64,000 nt of DNA from Microbulbifer harenosus (GTDB taxonomy: Bacteria > Pseudomonadota > Gammaproteobacteria > Pseudomonadales > Cellvibrionaceae): the NCBI RefSeq assembly GCF_005771435.1, contig NZ_VANI01000021.1, positions 1-64,000 of the forward strand, in the 5' to 3' direction. Below the pieces are notes generated by a model. It had not been told where the DNA came from. It saw only the letters and a program-made list of their open reading frames with translations, and did no database searches. The position numbers were made by a program, and so were the translations under genes. Every line of letters starts with the position of its first letter. Position 1 is the first letter of the stretch. This document shows positions 46,101 to 54,670 of the stretch, piece by piece.

Positions 46101-47352
46101 GACCATTACCGCATCACAGCCGGTGGTGGGTAGCAGCTACACGCTTTCGGAAGCCGGCAGCGGGTCCACCAATCTAGCCAACTACACCACGACCTACTCC
46201 TGCACCAACGGGTTGGCGGGTGGCCAGACACCCAGCGGCAGCGGTACGAACTTTTCTTTTACCCTGAACCAGGGCGATCAACTCGCCTGTACCTTCGTGA
46301 ATACACTGCGGGAATTGCAGGCGGATCTGGCGGTTACCAAAACCGACAATAGCGACCTGTATGTGCCGGGCTCCGATCTAACCTACACCATTGTCGTGAA
46401 CAACAATGGCCCGGATGATGTGACGGGGGCAACGGTCAGTGACGCGCTGCCCGCGGGTGTGAGCAGCGCCAGCTGGACCTGCTCCGCCAATGGCGGTGCC
46501 AGTTGTGGCGCACTTTCCGGCACCGGCGCTATCAACGAGACGGTAGACCTGCCGGCAGGCGGCAGCATTACCTATCTGTTTACAATTACGGTGCCGGAGG
46601 ACTACACCGGAGATCTCATCAATACCGCCCGCGCGGATGTACCGGATGGCGTGATCGATCCCGATCCCGGTAATAACTCCGCAACCGACACGAATAGGCG
46701 CGCGCCGGAAGTGACGATTGAAAAAGTATCCGAGGGGGATGTAGGGACCTTTTCTTTCAGCGGCGGCAACGGTGTGCCGGAGCAGAGTATTACCACCACC
46801 AGCCCCGGACAGGTGCAGCGGGGCAACAGCTTTTATCTGTCCAGTGCCAATACCGCGACCCCCATTACCGAGTCCGGTATTCCCGCAACGTTTGAACTTA
46901 CGGACATCACCTGCCGAGGTCTGCAAGCGGGTAGTGCGGTTGTCGATATCAACACCGCGACCGTCACGCTGGATGCGGCTGCCACCGCAGCGGGCAGTGA
47001 GATCACCTGTCGTTTTACCAACGAGCGACTGTCGACGGACCTGGCCGTTACCAAGAGTGCACAGCCCACTACCGTCGTCGCCGGTGATAACGTGACTTAC
47101 ACCATCACCGTCGACAACCTGGGACCGCGGGACACCACCAATGCCATACTGACTGACACCCCAGACGCGAACCAGGATTGCATTACTCCGGCGACGATCT
47201 CCTGCAGCGCCACGGGCGGCGCCCAGTGTCCGGTGGCGCCGATCGATCCCGCGCAGCTGGTGGGTGGCGGTCTGGTAATCCCCGTCCTGCCCGCCAACAG
47301 CGAGGTGGTGTTTACCCTGGTGTGTCAAGTGAGTGCGGGCGCAGCGCCGTGA
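43198..47352 (+). CDS. Secreted beta-propeller (DUF6923-like) plus DUF11 protein
   Basis: 1384 residues from the ATG at 43198; a TTG four codons earlier is possible. The signal peptide ends GHAAAQ. Two similar modules begin EDFGQCDSRLWFY (residue ~42) and EDFGSCDSRMYLH (~449), each followed by propeller-like blades (VYAISPAG..., IYAISSDLSLIRIS) of the DUF6923 type, so the N-terminal half is an internal duplication. DUF11 and collagen-binding-B-like units follow (ADLAVTKTDNSDLYVPGSDLTYTI, VTIEKVSEGDVGTFSFSGG). The gene stops abruptly after a DUF11 unit with no sorting signal. It lies 46 bp after the barrel gene. Confidence 0.78.
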   Translation: MSAQQITADIFRHSRCIALWLVRVLLLSVISLGFAGHAAAQEDFGQCDSRLWFYAENANGQPVLYSGDSNTPPQSIRRAGTGVAPGRLTAVAYNAGDQFVYAISPAGDGARGEVLRIDRRGVAQSVSEIPFTREGGERHHVAVARGAFDHRGFYYVVPVAEKGVAEIHRVDPQSGTVQVLTLSEPVAITGLSWFDGYLYAVDRTAGLLRIDVQSYLSGSAAQVPVERWRATDNPPAVRGMAAAANGVFAYDDSGRVYRYDLNSGAPDAFGYWDTVRGEVLRCAEAPLELPDFAAARYRMGLPHLTGSGVGDELRGVTVQVEIYTRIELRSRSFVPGEPVSFRLVVGTESDILLDGVRVQFQLPAALASARWICRADGDSRCGEPRGFGPIDTLVSLDGGEIFFDVVADTATTARGPQTVRLSAAPPANILEARLDNNSDSVTLRPVVREDFGSCDSRMYLHQGAGTTDLILMDTGTSPFSYTTLGNTPNVQYNAAAYNPADNFIYAISSDLSLIRISADGSSEVVAINILPAAEWVAGTFASDGFMYVTTGGAQQNIFRIDVTLQDPFPTQALLFDTSQVTSPGDLAFYNGRMYTVDTATRQLRTFNVVGQPQGAVLPVTVVGDTNTFSPITAMWGASNGVFGADDFGNVYQFDINSGRASNIGNAPTSSVSDGSHCFTAPFELSTDLAITKDDFQTLYTPGQSVTYFITVTNNGPAAVEKAVVSDPLPAGITEASWTCSGNNGGTCGAANGNGALNDTPDIPVFGSVTYNFTLNVPRDFPGDLVNTATVTPPAGVTDSNPDNNTATDTNQRQPLLTIEKISFGGVGTFFFSVQNAGGSPNITTVEEGVAVQAPAQSIVNAGQQVVVREPTLAPGFTLTDITCTGLSEGGNYTVDLNERQVSIDGSGTLPGADIVCTFTNNAEPQASISLQKSLPDGRFAEGDQFQLSINGAGGTSATTTGSGTAVSPTITASQPVVGSSYTLSEAGSGSTNLANYTTTYSCTNGLAGGQTPSGSGTNFSFTLNQGDQLACTFVNTLRELQADLAVTKTDNSDLYVPGSDLTYTIVVNNNGPDDVTGATVSDALPAGVSSASWTCSANGGASCGALSGTGAINETVDLPAGGSITYLFTITVPEDYTGDLINTARADVPDGVIDPDPGNNSATDTNRRAPEVTIEKVSEGDVGTFSFSGGNGVPEQSITTTSPGQVQRGNSFYLSSANTATPITESGIPATFELTDITCRGLQAGSAVVDINTATVTLDAAATAAGSEITCRFTNERLSTDLAVTKSAQPTTVVAGDNVTYTITVDNLGPRDTTNAILTDTPDANQDCITPATISCSATGGAQCPVAPIDPAQLVGGGLVIPVLPANSEVVFTLVCQVSAGAAP

Positions 47353-47406
47353 GGCCGCAGGGCCTCCGGGGAGAGGATGAGTTGGTGTGTGTTCAGGGGG
47401 CGGTGA

Positions 47407-48063
47407 TCACGCGGTCGTCTTACTCAGAATGATCTCGAGCTGATGTTCAAACGCTGCCACTTCTTCCGCGCCGCTGATGGCGTAGTCGTGATTGAACATG
47501 AACAGCGGCACCCCCTGAATTCCCTGAAGCACTAACTGCTCCTCCCGCGCCAGAGTCTGGCGGGCGATGGCGGTATCCTCTAGCGCCTTAGAGGCTTCCG
47601 CGCGATCCAACCCTACCGATTCAGCGGCATCCAGCAGAACGCTCTCGTGATTGAGATTTTTTCCGTGGGTGAAGTAATCACTGAAAAGCTGGAGCTGCAG
47701 GTCCGTTTGCCGGTCGCTGTTCTCTGACCAGTGCAGGAGCTTGTGGGCTTGGCGCGTATTGTAGATACGCAGGTCGTCGGTGAAATTGATCTCGAATCCT
47801 ACCGCTGCTGCCAGCGTCTGCAGGCGTTGACGATTCTCTCTGCTCTGCTGCTCCGAGATCCGGTATTTACGCGCCAGGTGATCGCGCAGGTTCTCGCCGG
47901 CTTCCGGCATGTCGGGGTTCAGCTCGAAGGGGTGCCACACCGTATTTACGGTAAACCGATCGCCGAATTTCTCCAGCGCGCGCGCGAGCCGGTAGTAGCC
48001 GATGGCGCACCAGGGGCAGACAACGTCGGAAACTATATCGATTCTCAGATAGGTATTTGGCAT
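47407..48063 (-). CDS. DsbA-family oxidoreductase, FrnE-like
   Basis: 218 residues, no signal peptide, so cytoplasmic. A thioredoxin-like fold with active site CPWC (DVVCPWCAIGYYRL) and the cis-Pro loop GIQGVPLFMFN. The inserted helical domain and the segment HPFELNPDMPEAGENLRDHLARKY are typical of FrnE/2-hydroxychromene-isomerase-like DsbA relatives. It probably handles oxidised thiols or glutathione conjugates in stress. It converges on the DUF11 operon, with 54 bp between. Confidence 0.9.
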   Translation of the reverse strand: MPNTYLRIDIVSDVVCPWCAIGYYRLARALEKFGDRFTVNTVWHPFELNPDMPEAGENLRDHLARKYRISEQQSRENRQRLQTLAAAVGFEINFTDDLRIYNTRQAHKLLHWSENSDRQTDLQLQLFSDYFTHGKNLNHESVLLDAAESVGLDRAEASKALEDTAIARQTLAREEQLVLQGIQGVPLFMFNHDYAISGAEEVAAFEHQLEIILSKTTA

Positions 48064-48638
48064 CGGATTCCCACCAGACTTTCCGCTCTTTTACGCATAA
48101 TGGCGCCATCCGAATGGCGTGTAAATGTTCTTTGGGAGACTCTCGTCACTATATCGACTGGTTGGCGTGTTTTGTGCACCGGTGGCGCAGTCCCGAACCC
48201 GCTCCCTCAGTCTAAGCGCTGAGGGTGCATATGCCTCATCGTCCGCGAGCTTTTGCGTCAGATTGCGAACCTTTCGCGGTAGATACCAGGCGGTAGGTGC
48301 CCTCGCACCAGGTTGTGAAAATATCTAACATTTAAAGTTATATTTGTTGAAAGTTATTTTCTCGGTTGGTATGTTTCCTCCATGCGCTGGCATCACCAGT
48401 CCATATTTGATGTTCACCTTGTATCGCTCGCAGTCGGGACTCCCGTTGGAATTGCCGGTTATGGGAGATCCCGGAGCTTTTTTTGCATTCCTCCGGATGT
48501 GGATAAGCAAATGTGGAACAGAACTGGAGGCCGCGCGGGGCTTTTGAGGACGCAACAATAAAAGAGGGTACTGGGCAAGGAGTGCCAGGGGTAGTGCCAT
48601 CGTACGAATAAAAAGATAAACACCACCGAGGGTTAGCC
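48064..48638. other. 575-bp intergenic region upstream of a TonB receptor gene
   Basis: Divergent promoter space between the DsbA-like gene and the receptor gene. It contains AT-rich tandem half-sites TTTAAAGTTAT and TGTTGAAAGTTAT at 48331-48357, similar to the site in the RpiR promoter. The leader after them is ~280 bp long, with a GC-rich hairpin-forming stretch and a T-run near 48478. No ORF of coding character. Confidence 0.4.
48331..48357. promoter_or_regulatory. Candidate RpiR-type half-sites upstream of the receptor
   Basis: TTTAAAGTTAT and TTGAAAGTTAT stand ~16 bp apart. The second shares GTTGAAAGT-A with the region between the PLP-enzyme and RpiR genes. Shared motif plus shared pathway suggests common control; the match is short. 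Confidence 0.25.
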
Positions 48639-51600
48639 ATGCCAAGGAAATTCAACCAGAAACTGCTCAGCATCGCCGTATGTGGTGCAGTCTGCGGCCT
48701 GCTGCCGGGGCAACTCGCCGCGCAGGCATCACACACGGACGACGCGCTCGTCGAGGAAGTCGTGGTCTACGGGGATATGCGCGCAACACTGCAGTCCGCC
48801 CAAGACCTCAAGCGCGATGCCGACACCGTCAAGGACGTGATCACCGCGTCGGATATCGGCGCGCTACCGGACAAATCTGTTACCGAGGCCCTGCAGCGGG
48901 TACCCGGCGTGAGTATCGAGCGCTTTGCCGCCTCCGACGACCCCAACCACTACGCCGACGAGGGCACCGGTGTGCTGGTGCGCGGCCTTGATCGTGTGCG
49001 CAGTGAGATCAACGGTCGCGACTCTTTCAGTGCTACCCCCAGCGGCGGCCTCAATTTCGAAGATATTTCCCCGGAATTATTGGGTGCGGTAGAGGTAGTG
49101 AAGAACCAGACCGCGGATATGATCGCCGGCGGCATCGCCGGTACCGTCAATCTGGTTACCCGCAAGCCGTTTGACACCAATGAACAGTTGATCGCCGGCA
49201 CCGTAAAAACCAACTACGGCGACTTCCGCGAAGAGAGCACGCCTACGGCCTCCGGCCTGTTCAGTGACGTGTGGGAAACCGACGCCGGTGATTTCGGCTT
49301 CCTGGTCTCTGCCTCACACTCCGAACTCGCCACCCGCGGCGATGGGATCGGCGTGGCCAACTTTTATTCCCGCGGTGATGCGCATATCAATGTGCCACCT
49401 GGCTGGGACTCTACCGGCACTGTGATCGGAGGTACTGCACCAGACTCCCCGCTGGAAGGTCCGGTCGCCTTCCCGGATCAGCCCGCGGGCTCGGTCTATT
49501 ACACCCCTGGTCAGTATTCCCTGCGCAGCGCCGAGAACGATCGCGAGCGCACCGGTTTCGCAACCTCCCTCCAATGGCGGAGCCCGAATGACAGCGTTAT
49601 CACCACGCTGGAATACCTGCGTTCCGAGGCGTCGCTGGTGTGGCGTGAAAACGTGATCGGCCCGCAGGCGCAGGGCTTTGCGCAGGGGCAGTGGTGGGAT
49701 TCCCGTGTGCGCACCGATGTGTCGGAAGACATGATGCCAACCTGGGATGAGAACAACATGTTCACCAGCGGTGTGATCAGCTTCGGCCCGGAAATGCCGA
49801 TGCACCTGTCCTCCCGCTACAACGAAACCGAAACCTCTGTTGAAGATCTCTCCTTCAATATCGAATGGCAGGCCACCGAGCGACTCAATGTAGGTCTGGA
49901 TATCCAGCGTGTGGACGCCACCGAAGAAATGATCAACAACGGCATCAATGCCCGCGCGCAGCACTCTGTGTCCGACGTGTATCTGGATCTGCGCGGCAGC
50001 CGCCCGAGCATCGAGTTCCTGAGCGATCGCCTGTTCGAGCCCGACTACACACCCAACTGGGATGGTCCACGCCCGGATGTGTTGCTGGCGACCGCCCTGG
50101 ACACCGCGGTGGATTCCGATGCGAGTATGAACGCGCTGAAGCTGGATCTGGAATACGAACTGGGCGACGGCTGGGCGCGTACTCTGAGCGGCGGCGTGTA
50201 CCGTTCCGACAAGGATCTCACCGTGCGCGATAGCGAGTACTCCAACTGGGGGGCGGTAAATACCCCATGGAATACCGCCATCTCCATGAACGGTGATTAC
50301 AACGCGATCAGCGATGAATTCGAGCGCCAGAACTGGAGCGACTTTTACCAGGGTGGCATTCTCGACGGTCGCGACGACTTTCTGTTTATCAAGATGGCGT
50401 CCGCGCAGGATTTCGCCAGTTTCATGCGCCGCGCCTGCGAGGAAGGTTTCAACACTGCTCCCTACGGCGAGACCAACCCGGGCGGCGCTTCGCCGGTGGG
50501 GCAGAGCAACCCGAACTGCTACCAGGCCATGGTCGACATGGCTGGTCGCGTAGCACCGGGCAGCCCCTTTGCGCCGCACGATATCACCTCCACCAACGAG
50601 AAGCGCCAGGAAGCTTATGTGCGCTTCGACTTCGCAGACGACACCCTGGAAATGCCATACCGCGGTAACTTTGGCCTGCGCTATGTAAGCTACCAGTTGG
50701 AGTCCAGCGGCTACGTGGTAATGCCGCTGGCCGGTGGTGAAGGTGCCGACTTCCTGAGTGAAAACCTGCAGGCGTTTGCCGACGGACAGGGTGCGGTGAG
50801 CACCGTCGATGGCACCGACTACAGCACCGTGCTGCCAAGCTTCAACCTGGCGGTGAATGTAAAGGAAGATGTGATTGTGCGCGTCGGGGCGTCGCAGAGT
50901 CTGTACTTCCCGAACCTGCAGGACACTCGCAACTCGCGCATCGTGACCTTGGAGTACGAAGTACAGCGCGACGGCGAGAACGGCCCGATCACCGGCATCA
51001 CTCCCGGCAGTGTGCAGATCAACGGTACCGCGCGCAACCCGTTCCTGGAGCCGGAAGAAGCCCTCAACCTCGACCTGACCACAGAGTGGTATTTTTCAGA
51101 TACCGGTTCTCTGGCACTGGCGCTGTTCCGCAAGGATATCGATAACCTGTTCCGCGAGCGTCCCTTCCTGGCGGATGTGACCAACCCGCGCACCGGCGTG
51201 ACCGAGTCGGTTTCCTTCAACGGCCCGGCGAACGACGGCGAGGGCTCGATACAGGGCTTTGAGATTTCCTATAGCCAGTTCTTCGACAACCTGCCGGGCG
51301 CTTGGAGCGGCCTCGGTGTACAGCTGAACTACACCTATATTGATCAGAAGGATCTGAATGATCCGATGAGTGACGAGCAAATGGGTGCGGTGCGCTTTGA
51401 TACCAACGGCAATCCAATCTACGACGGCCGCAACAGCTTCCGCGCTTTCACAGATCTGCCGCTGCCGGGCTACTCGGATGAGAGCTACAACATCGTGGGG
51501 ATGTACGAGTATGCGGATCTGTCGGTGCGCCTGGCGTACAACTGGCGCTCCGATTATCTGGTAACCCGCCGCGATTCCAACGAGTTTGCGCCGGTGTATG

Positions 51601-51797
51601 CGAAGGCGGCGGGCTTCCTCGATGGTTCCGCGTACTACAACATCACCGACAATATTCAGATTGGTCTGGAGGCGAGCAATATCCTGAATACTGAGACTCG
51701 CACTGAGTTGCAGCTGGATCAGGAAGGGACACGTACGGACTCTCTGAATTTCATCACCGACCGTCGGTACGCGTTGGGACTTCGTGCGAAGTTCTGA
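48639..51797 (+). CDS. TonB-dependent receptor of the amino-sugar island
   Basis: 1052 residues with a signal peptide ending GQLAAQA. A TonB-box-like VEEVVVYGD is followed by the plug (ITASDIGALPDKSVTEALQRVPGVSIERF, VLVRGLDRVRSEINGRDSFSA, VEVVKNQTADMIAGGIAGTVNLVTRKPFD). The plug type is that of TIGR01782 carbohydrate receptors. The barrel ends RRYALGLRAKF. A bidirectional terminator follows at 51821. Its position at the head of the GH9/GH20 cluster suggests uptake of chitin-derived oligosaccharides. Confidence 0.93.
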   Translation: MPRKFNQKLLSIAVCGAVCGLLPGQLAAQASHTDDALVEEVVVYGDMRATLQSAQDLKRDADTVKDVITASDIGALPDKSVTEALQRVPGVSIERFAASDDPNHYADEGTGVLVRGLDRVRSEINGRDSFSATPSGGLNFEDISPELLGAVEVVKNQTADMIAGGIAGTVNLVTRKPFDTNEQLIAGTVKTNYGDFREESTPTASGLFSDVWETDAGDFGFLVSASHSELATRGDGIGVANFYSRGDAHINVPPGWDSTGTVIGGTAPDSPLEGPVAFPDQPAGSVYYTPGQYSLRSAENDRERTGFATSLQWRSPNDSVITTLEYLRSEASLVWRENVIGPQAQGFAQGQWWDSRVRTDVSEDMMPTWDENNMFTSGVISFGPEMPMHLSSRYNETETSVEDLSFNIEWQATERLNVGLDIQRVDATEEMINNGINARAQHSVSDVYLDLRGSRPSIEFLSDRLFEPDYTPNWDGPRPDVLLATALDTAVDSDASMNALKLDLEYELGDGWARTLSGGVYRSDKDLTVRDSEYSNWGAVNTPWNTAISMNGDYNAISDEFERQNWSDFYQGGILDGRDDFLFIKMASAQDFASFMRRACEEGFNTAPYGETNPGGASPVGQSNPNCYQAMVDMAGRVAPGSPFAPHDITSTNEKRQEAYVRFDFADDTLEMPYRGNFGLRYVSYQLESSGYVVMPLAGGEGADFLSENLQAFADGQGAVSTVDGTDYSTVLPSFNLAVNVKEDVIVRVGASQSLYFPNLQDTRNSRIVTLEYEVQRDGENGPITGITPGSVQINGTARNPFLEPEEALNLDLTTEWYFSDTGSLALALFRKDIDNLFRERPFLADVTNPRTGVTESVSFNGPANDGEGSIQGFEISYSQFFDNLPGAWSGLGVQLNYTYIDQKDLNDPMSDEQMGAVRFDTNGNPIYDGRNSFRAFTDLPLPGYSDESYNIVGMYEYADLSVRLAYNWRSDYLVTRRDSNEFAPVYAKAAGFLDGSAYYNITDNIQIGLEASNILNTETRTELQLDQEGTRTDSLNFITDRRYALGLRAKF

Positions 51798-51820
51798 TAC
51801 GGCGTGCGCTGTTTGTTAAA

Positions 51821-51860
51821 AAAAGCCCGGCCGCCAACAGGCGGCCGGGCTTTTGTTTTT
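51821..51860. terminator. Bidirectional Rho-independent terminator
   Basis: AAAAGCCCGGCCGCC and GGCGGCCGGGCTTTT form a 15-bp stem with a 5-base loop, with A- and T-runs on both sides. It separates the receptor gene from the convergent GH9 gene. Confidence 0.92.
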
Positions 51861-51910
51861 TGGGGTATGGTCATGGCCGGTCGAACAACCGCCGCGATCA
51901 GTGTCGGCTA

Positions 51911-54538
51911 TCAAATATCCTCAGGCTGCAATAATGCCTGCACCGCATTGGCCAGGAAAATATAACTGGCACCAACGGTGATCACATACTCGTTCTGGCC
52001 CCAGAAAAATGGCCAGTTTTCCTTGTTTTCCGGAAAATCCGGCGGAAGTATCAGCACACCGGGCACGACGCCGCCGGGAATAAACGAGAAGTCCGCGCGG
52101 TTGGAGCCGTAGGCCACCAGTTTGGATTCCGCACCCACGCCCGATACCAGAGAAAGGTTCGAACCGGGGTGGCGGCCAAGAATATAGTCGAGGCTGCGGA
52201 ACACCAGATCATTTTCAACGATGTGCGGAAAGTGCTTGTGCAGCCAGTAATTGGTGTTGCCGAAATTGACAACACCGCCGGCACCGGCCCAGCCGCCGCG
52301 GGTAACGGGAACACCGTAGGGGGTTTCGCGCTCGAAGGCGCGGATCTGCTCGCGGTAGTCGCGCGCAAGCTGCTGCATGTTATCCCGGAAGTCCTCATCC
52401 ATCAGCGGAATCGCCTGCGCCAGCGTGACGGCGTTGAAAGCAAACCGCTCGCGTACCTGGGGCAGCAATGTGTGTACGGACGCGGCGTACTGGGCGTCTT
52501 CCGTGCTGATCAGCAGTTCCACGGCCGCGGCCAGTTGCTCCTCCTCCAAGCGTCCGCCGGTGGTGTTGCCGTAGTGGTACAGATTGGGCTCGCGCTGCTG
52601 TTCGTACTGCCACACACGCACTGCGGTGGCGAGGCACTCATCGGCGAGTTTTTCATTGTAATTGCGTAGTGCGCGGCTGGCGGCGGCGAGCGCTGCGGCG
52701 GAGCCGTAGTTAAGCGCAGAAGTGTTGCTGGTAAACGCCCAGCGGTCGTCGAACTCGCCACTTTTCTCGCCATCGGTATTCATTACCCGGCGCTCTGGCG
52801 GCGGTGCAACGGTAGAAGGCAGGTACATTTTCCCGACCCGTCGCTCTTCGGCGAATGGGTCCAGCGCCCGGGCGTAAACGCGGTTGTCGGTTTTGGTGGA
52901 ACCGTCGCCCAGATGCGGATATTGGTAGAGATGCGCGGCCACGATACCGGGGATGGCGTGGCCGAGAGCGCGGTGCTGCGCGATCAGAGCCAGGGTGCCG
53001 TGCTCTATCTGCTGGATGATATCCGGCACACCGTCCGGCCGGTGCATCTGCACACTGCGTTTCTGCTGGCTGATGGTGGTGTTGTCCCGGTCTATACCGA
53101 ACTCTTCCCAGGCGTGCACCAGGTTGCGCACCGTATGGTATTGAGACTGGGTGCGAATATCGTAGTCACCTGCGTCATACCAGCCGCCGACATCCAGCCC
53201 GGGAATATGCTCAAAGGGTTTGAACTTTGTATCGGTCTGCGCATTGTGTGCGTAGAGATCGAAATGCTCATAGTCGGCTGGTGCCTGCAGCGCATCGTCC
53301 AGGTGTGAGCGGCCGTGCCACACCCGGTAGGCCTCGCGTACTTCCATATGGTCCATCTGTACCGGCAGGAAAACATCCAGCGTCGGCTGCCAGATGTCGG
53401 CATGTGCTGCGGCGTCGATGGGGAAGGGCGCACTCAGCTGATCGCCGTATTCGATCTGGTACAGCCCCGGCTGCGCCACCGCGGAAAAATCGAAGGTAAC
53501 GTACCGGTAGCGCAGGTATTCCCCCCACGAATCCACTGCCGCATCCAGCGCTGTGGATTTTTTGCCATCCGGTTCGATTTTCAACAGCCGCGCGTGGTCA
53601 TGCGGCTTGTCATTGCTGTCGAGTTCGATCACCGCCCGTTTCGGCTGTGCCGGGTGGTAGCCCGCCTGGGAAAAACCGATCACTGGCTTGCGTATCCAGT
53701 CGGGGTCCGCCTGCACATCCAGCTCCCAGCGGACCACCTCGCCCGAGCGCCCCGCGGGGATCAGGCTGCGCACTACAAACCAGCCGTTCTGCGCCTTGTT
53801 GCGGCCGTCGAACAGCATCAGCGGGTTGTCGCCGCCGAGATTGCGGATGGCAACGCGGTTGATGGGATCTTCCGGAGACAGTACCAGCTTGTGACCCGTG
53901 GCGAGTGGCAGTGGTTCGGTGCGCCCAGTCTCGTCGAACTGCATACCACCGCCGGGGTGCCGCGGAAACAGGCCGCCGCGGCCGTCCATCAGGTACGCCT
54001 TGCCGAAATAGCTGGCCGGCAGGAATTCCATATTGAAGCCGGCTTTGCCTGCAAGCTTTTGCGGCAGGGGCTCGTCCAGCTGCACACTGATTTCCATTTT
54101 CCCGCCCTCGGCCTGCGCGACTACGCGATAGGAGAAACCGAGTTCGGGATATTCCAGCCGCGCTTCGATGCGACTTGCCTCGCGCTCAACGCTGCGCTCA
54201 ATTAACTGACCCATCCCATCCCACTGTTCCGGGGTGTGCAACAGGCGCAGGTCGCCGTTGGTGGCGATCCGCTCGCCGCGCTGGATGATTTCGATACCGC
54301 TGGTCTTGGCATCGTAGAAGAGGCCGCCCGGTGGGTTGCTGAAGGCGAGAATGTTGACCCCCGGGGCCTGGAAATACTCGCGATCATTGAGGCGCAGGTC
54401 CGGTGTTATCGCGCTGGCTGTTCCAGCTTCGGTGAAAACCTGTGAATTGGAATCGACAACGGGGGATTCACCGTCGCAGGCAGAGAGTCCCAGCGCGATC
54501 AACGGCAGGGACAGCAACACGAGATTCTTACTTTTCAC
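51911..54538 (-). CDS. GH9 lipoprotein glycoside hydrolase with N-terminal Ig-like domain
   Basis: 875 residues starting at a GTG (54538). The signal peptide ends in the lipobox LSAC (Cys21). An N-terminal beta region (~40-290) and a CelD-type Ig-like domain (~285-385) precede the (alpha/alpha)6 GH9 domain. Catalytic marks are GGWYDAGDYDIRTQ, whose Asp residues activate water, and PFFWGQNEYVITVG near the C-terminus with the acid Glu. This DAGDYD-type GH9 resembles the exo-glucosaminidase-like members found in Vibrio chitobiose operons more than cellulases, which carry DAGDHVKF. The substrate is probably GlcN/GlcNAc-containing. A LacI-type operator lies 28 bp upstream. Confidence 0.88.
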   Translation of the reverse strand: MKSKNLVLLSLPLIALGLSACDGESPVVDSNSQVFTEAGTASAITPDLRLNDREYFQAPGVNILAFSNPPGGLFYDAKTSGIEIIQRGERIATNGDLRLLHTPEQWDGMGQLIERSVEREASRIEARLEYPELGFSYRVVAQAEGGKMEISVQLDEPLPQKLAGKAGFNMEFLPASYFGKAYLMDGRGGLFPRHPGGGMQFDETGRTEPLPLATGHKLVLSPEDPINRVAIRNLGGDNPLMLFDGRNKAQNGWFVVRSLIPAGRSGEVVRWELDVQADPDWIRKPVIGFSQAGYHPAQPKRAVIELDSNDKPHDHARLLKIEPDGKKSTALDAAVDSWGEYLRYRYVTFDFSAVAQPGLYQIEYGDQLSAPFPIDAAAHADIWQPTLDVFLPVQMDHMEVREAYRVWHGRSHLDDALQAPADYEHFDLYAHNAQTDTKFKPFEHIPGLDVGGWYDAGDYDIRTQSQYHTVRNLVHAWEEFGIDRDNTTISQQKRSVQMHRPDGVPDIIQQIEHGTLALIAQHRALGHAIPGIVAAHLYQYPHLGDGSTKTDNRVYARALDPFAEERRVGKMYLPSTVAPPPERRVMNTDGEKSGEFDDRWAFTSNTSALNYGSAAALAAASRALRNYNEKLADECLATAVRVWQYEQQREPNLYHYGNTTGGRLEEEQLAAAVELLISTEDAQYAASVHTLLPQVRERFAFNAVTLAQAIPLMDEDFRDNMQQLARDYREQIRAFERETPYGVPVTRGGWAGAGGVVNFGNTNYWLHKHFPHIVENDLVFRSLDYILGRHPGSNLSLVSGVGAESKLVAYGSNRADFSFIPGGVVPGVLILPPDFPENKENWPFFWGQNEYVITVGASYIFLANAVQALLQPEDI

Positions 54539-54565
54539 GGTACGTATTCCGTATTTATTATCGAA

Positions 54566-54581
54566 ATGGTACCGCTACCAT
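54566..54581. promoter_or_regulatory. LacI-type operator upstream of GH9
   Basis: ATGGTACCGCTACCAT is a 16-base near-perfect palindrome with the central CG typical of LacI/GalR-family sites. It lies 28 bp upstream of the GH9 GTG start. No LacI-family gene is in the window. Confidence 0.55.
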
Positions 54582-54670
54582 AAATGCTTGAAATCGATCT
54601 TGTCAAAGTGTTTCCCGAGATTCGGGTCGGCCAATTTTTAATCAAAAATCTCGGCAGCTATCGGCCTCCC

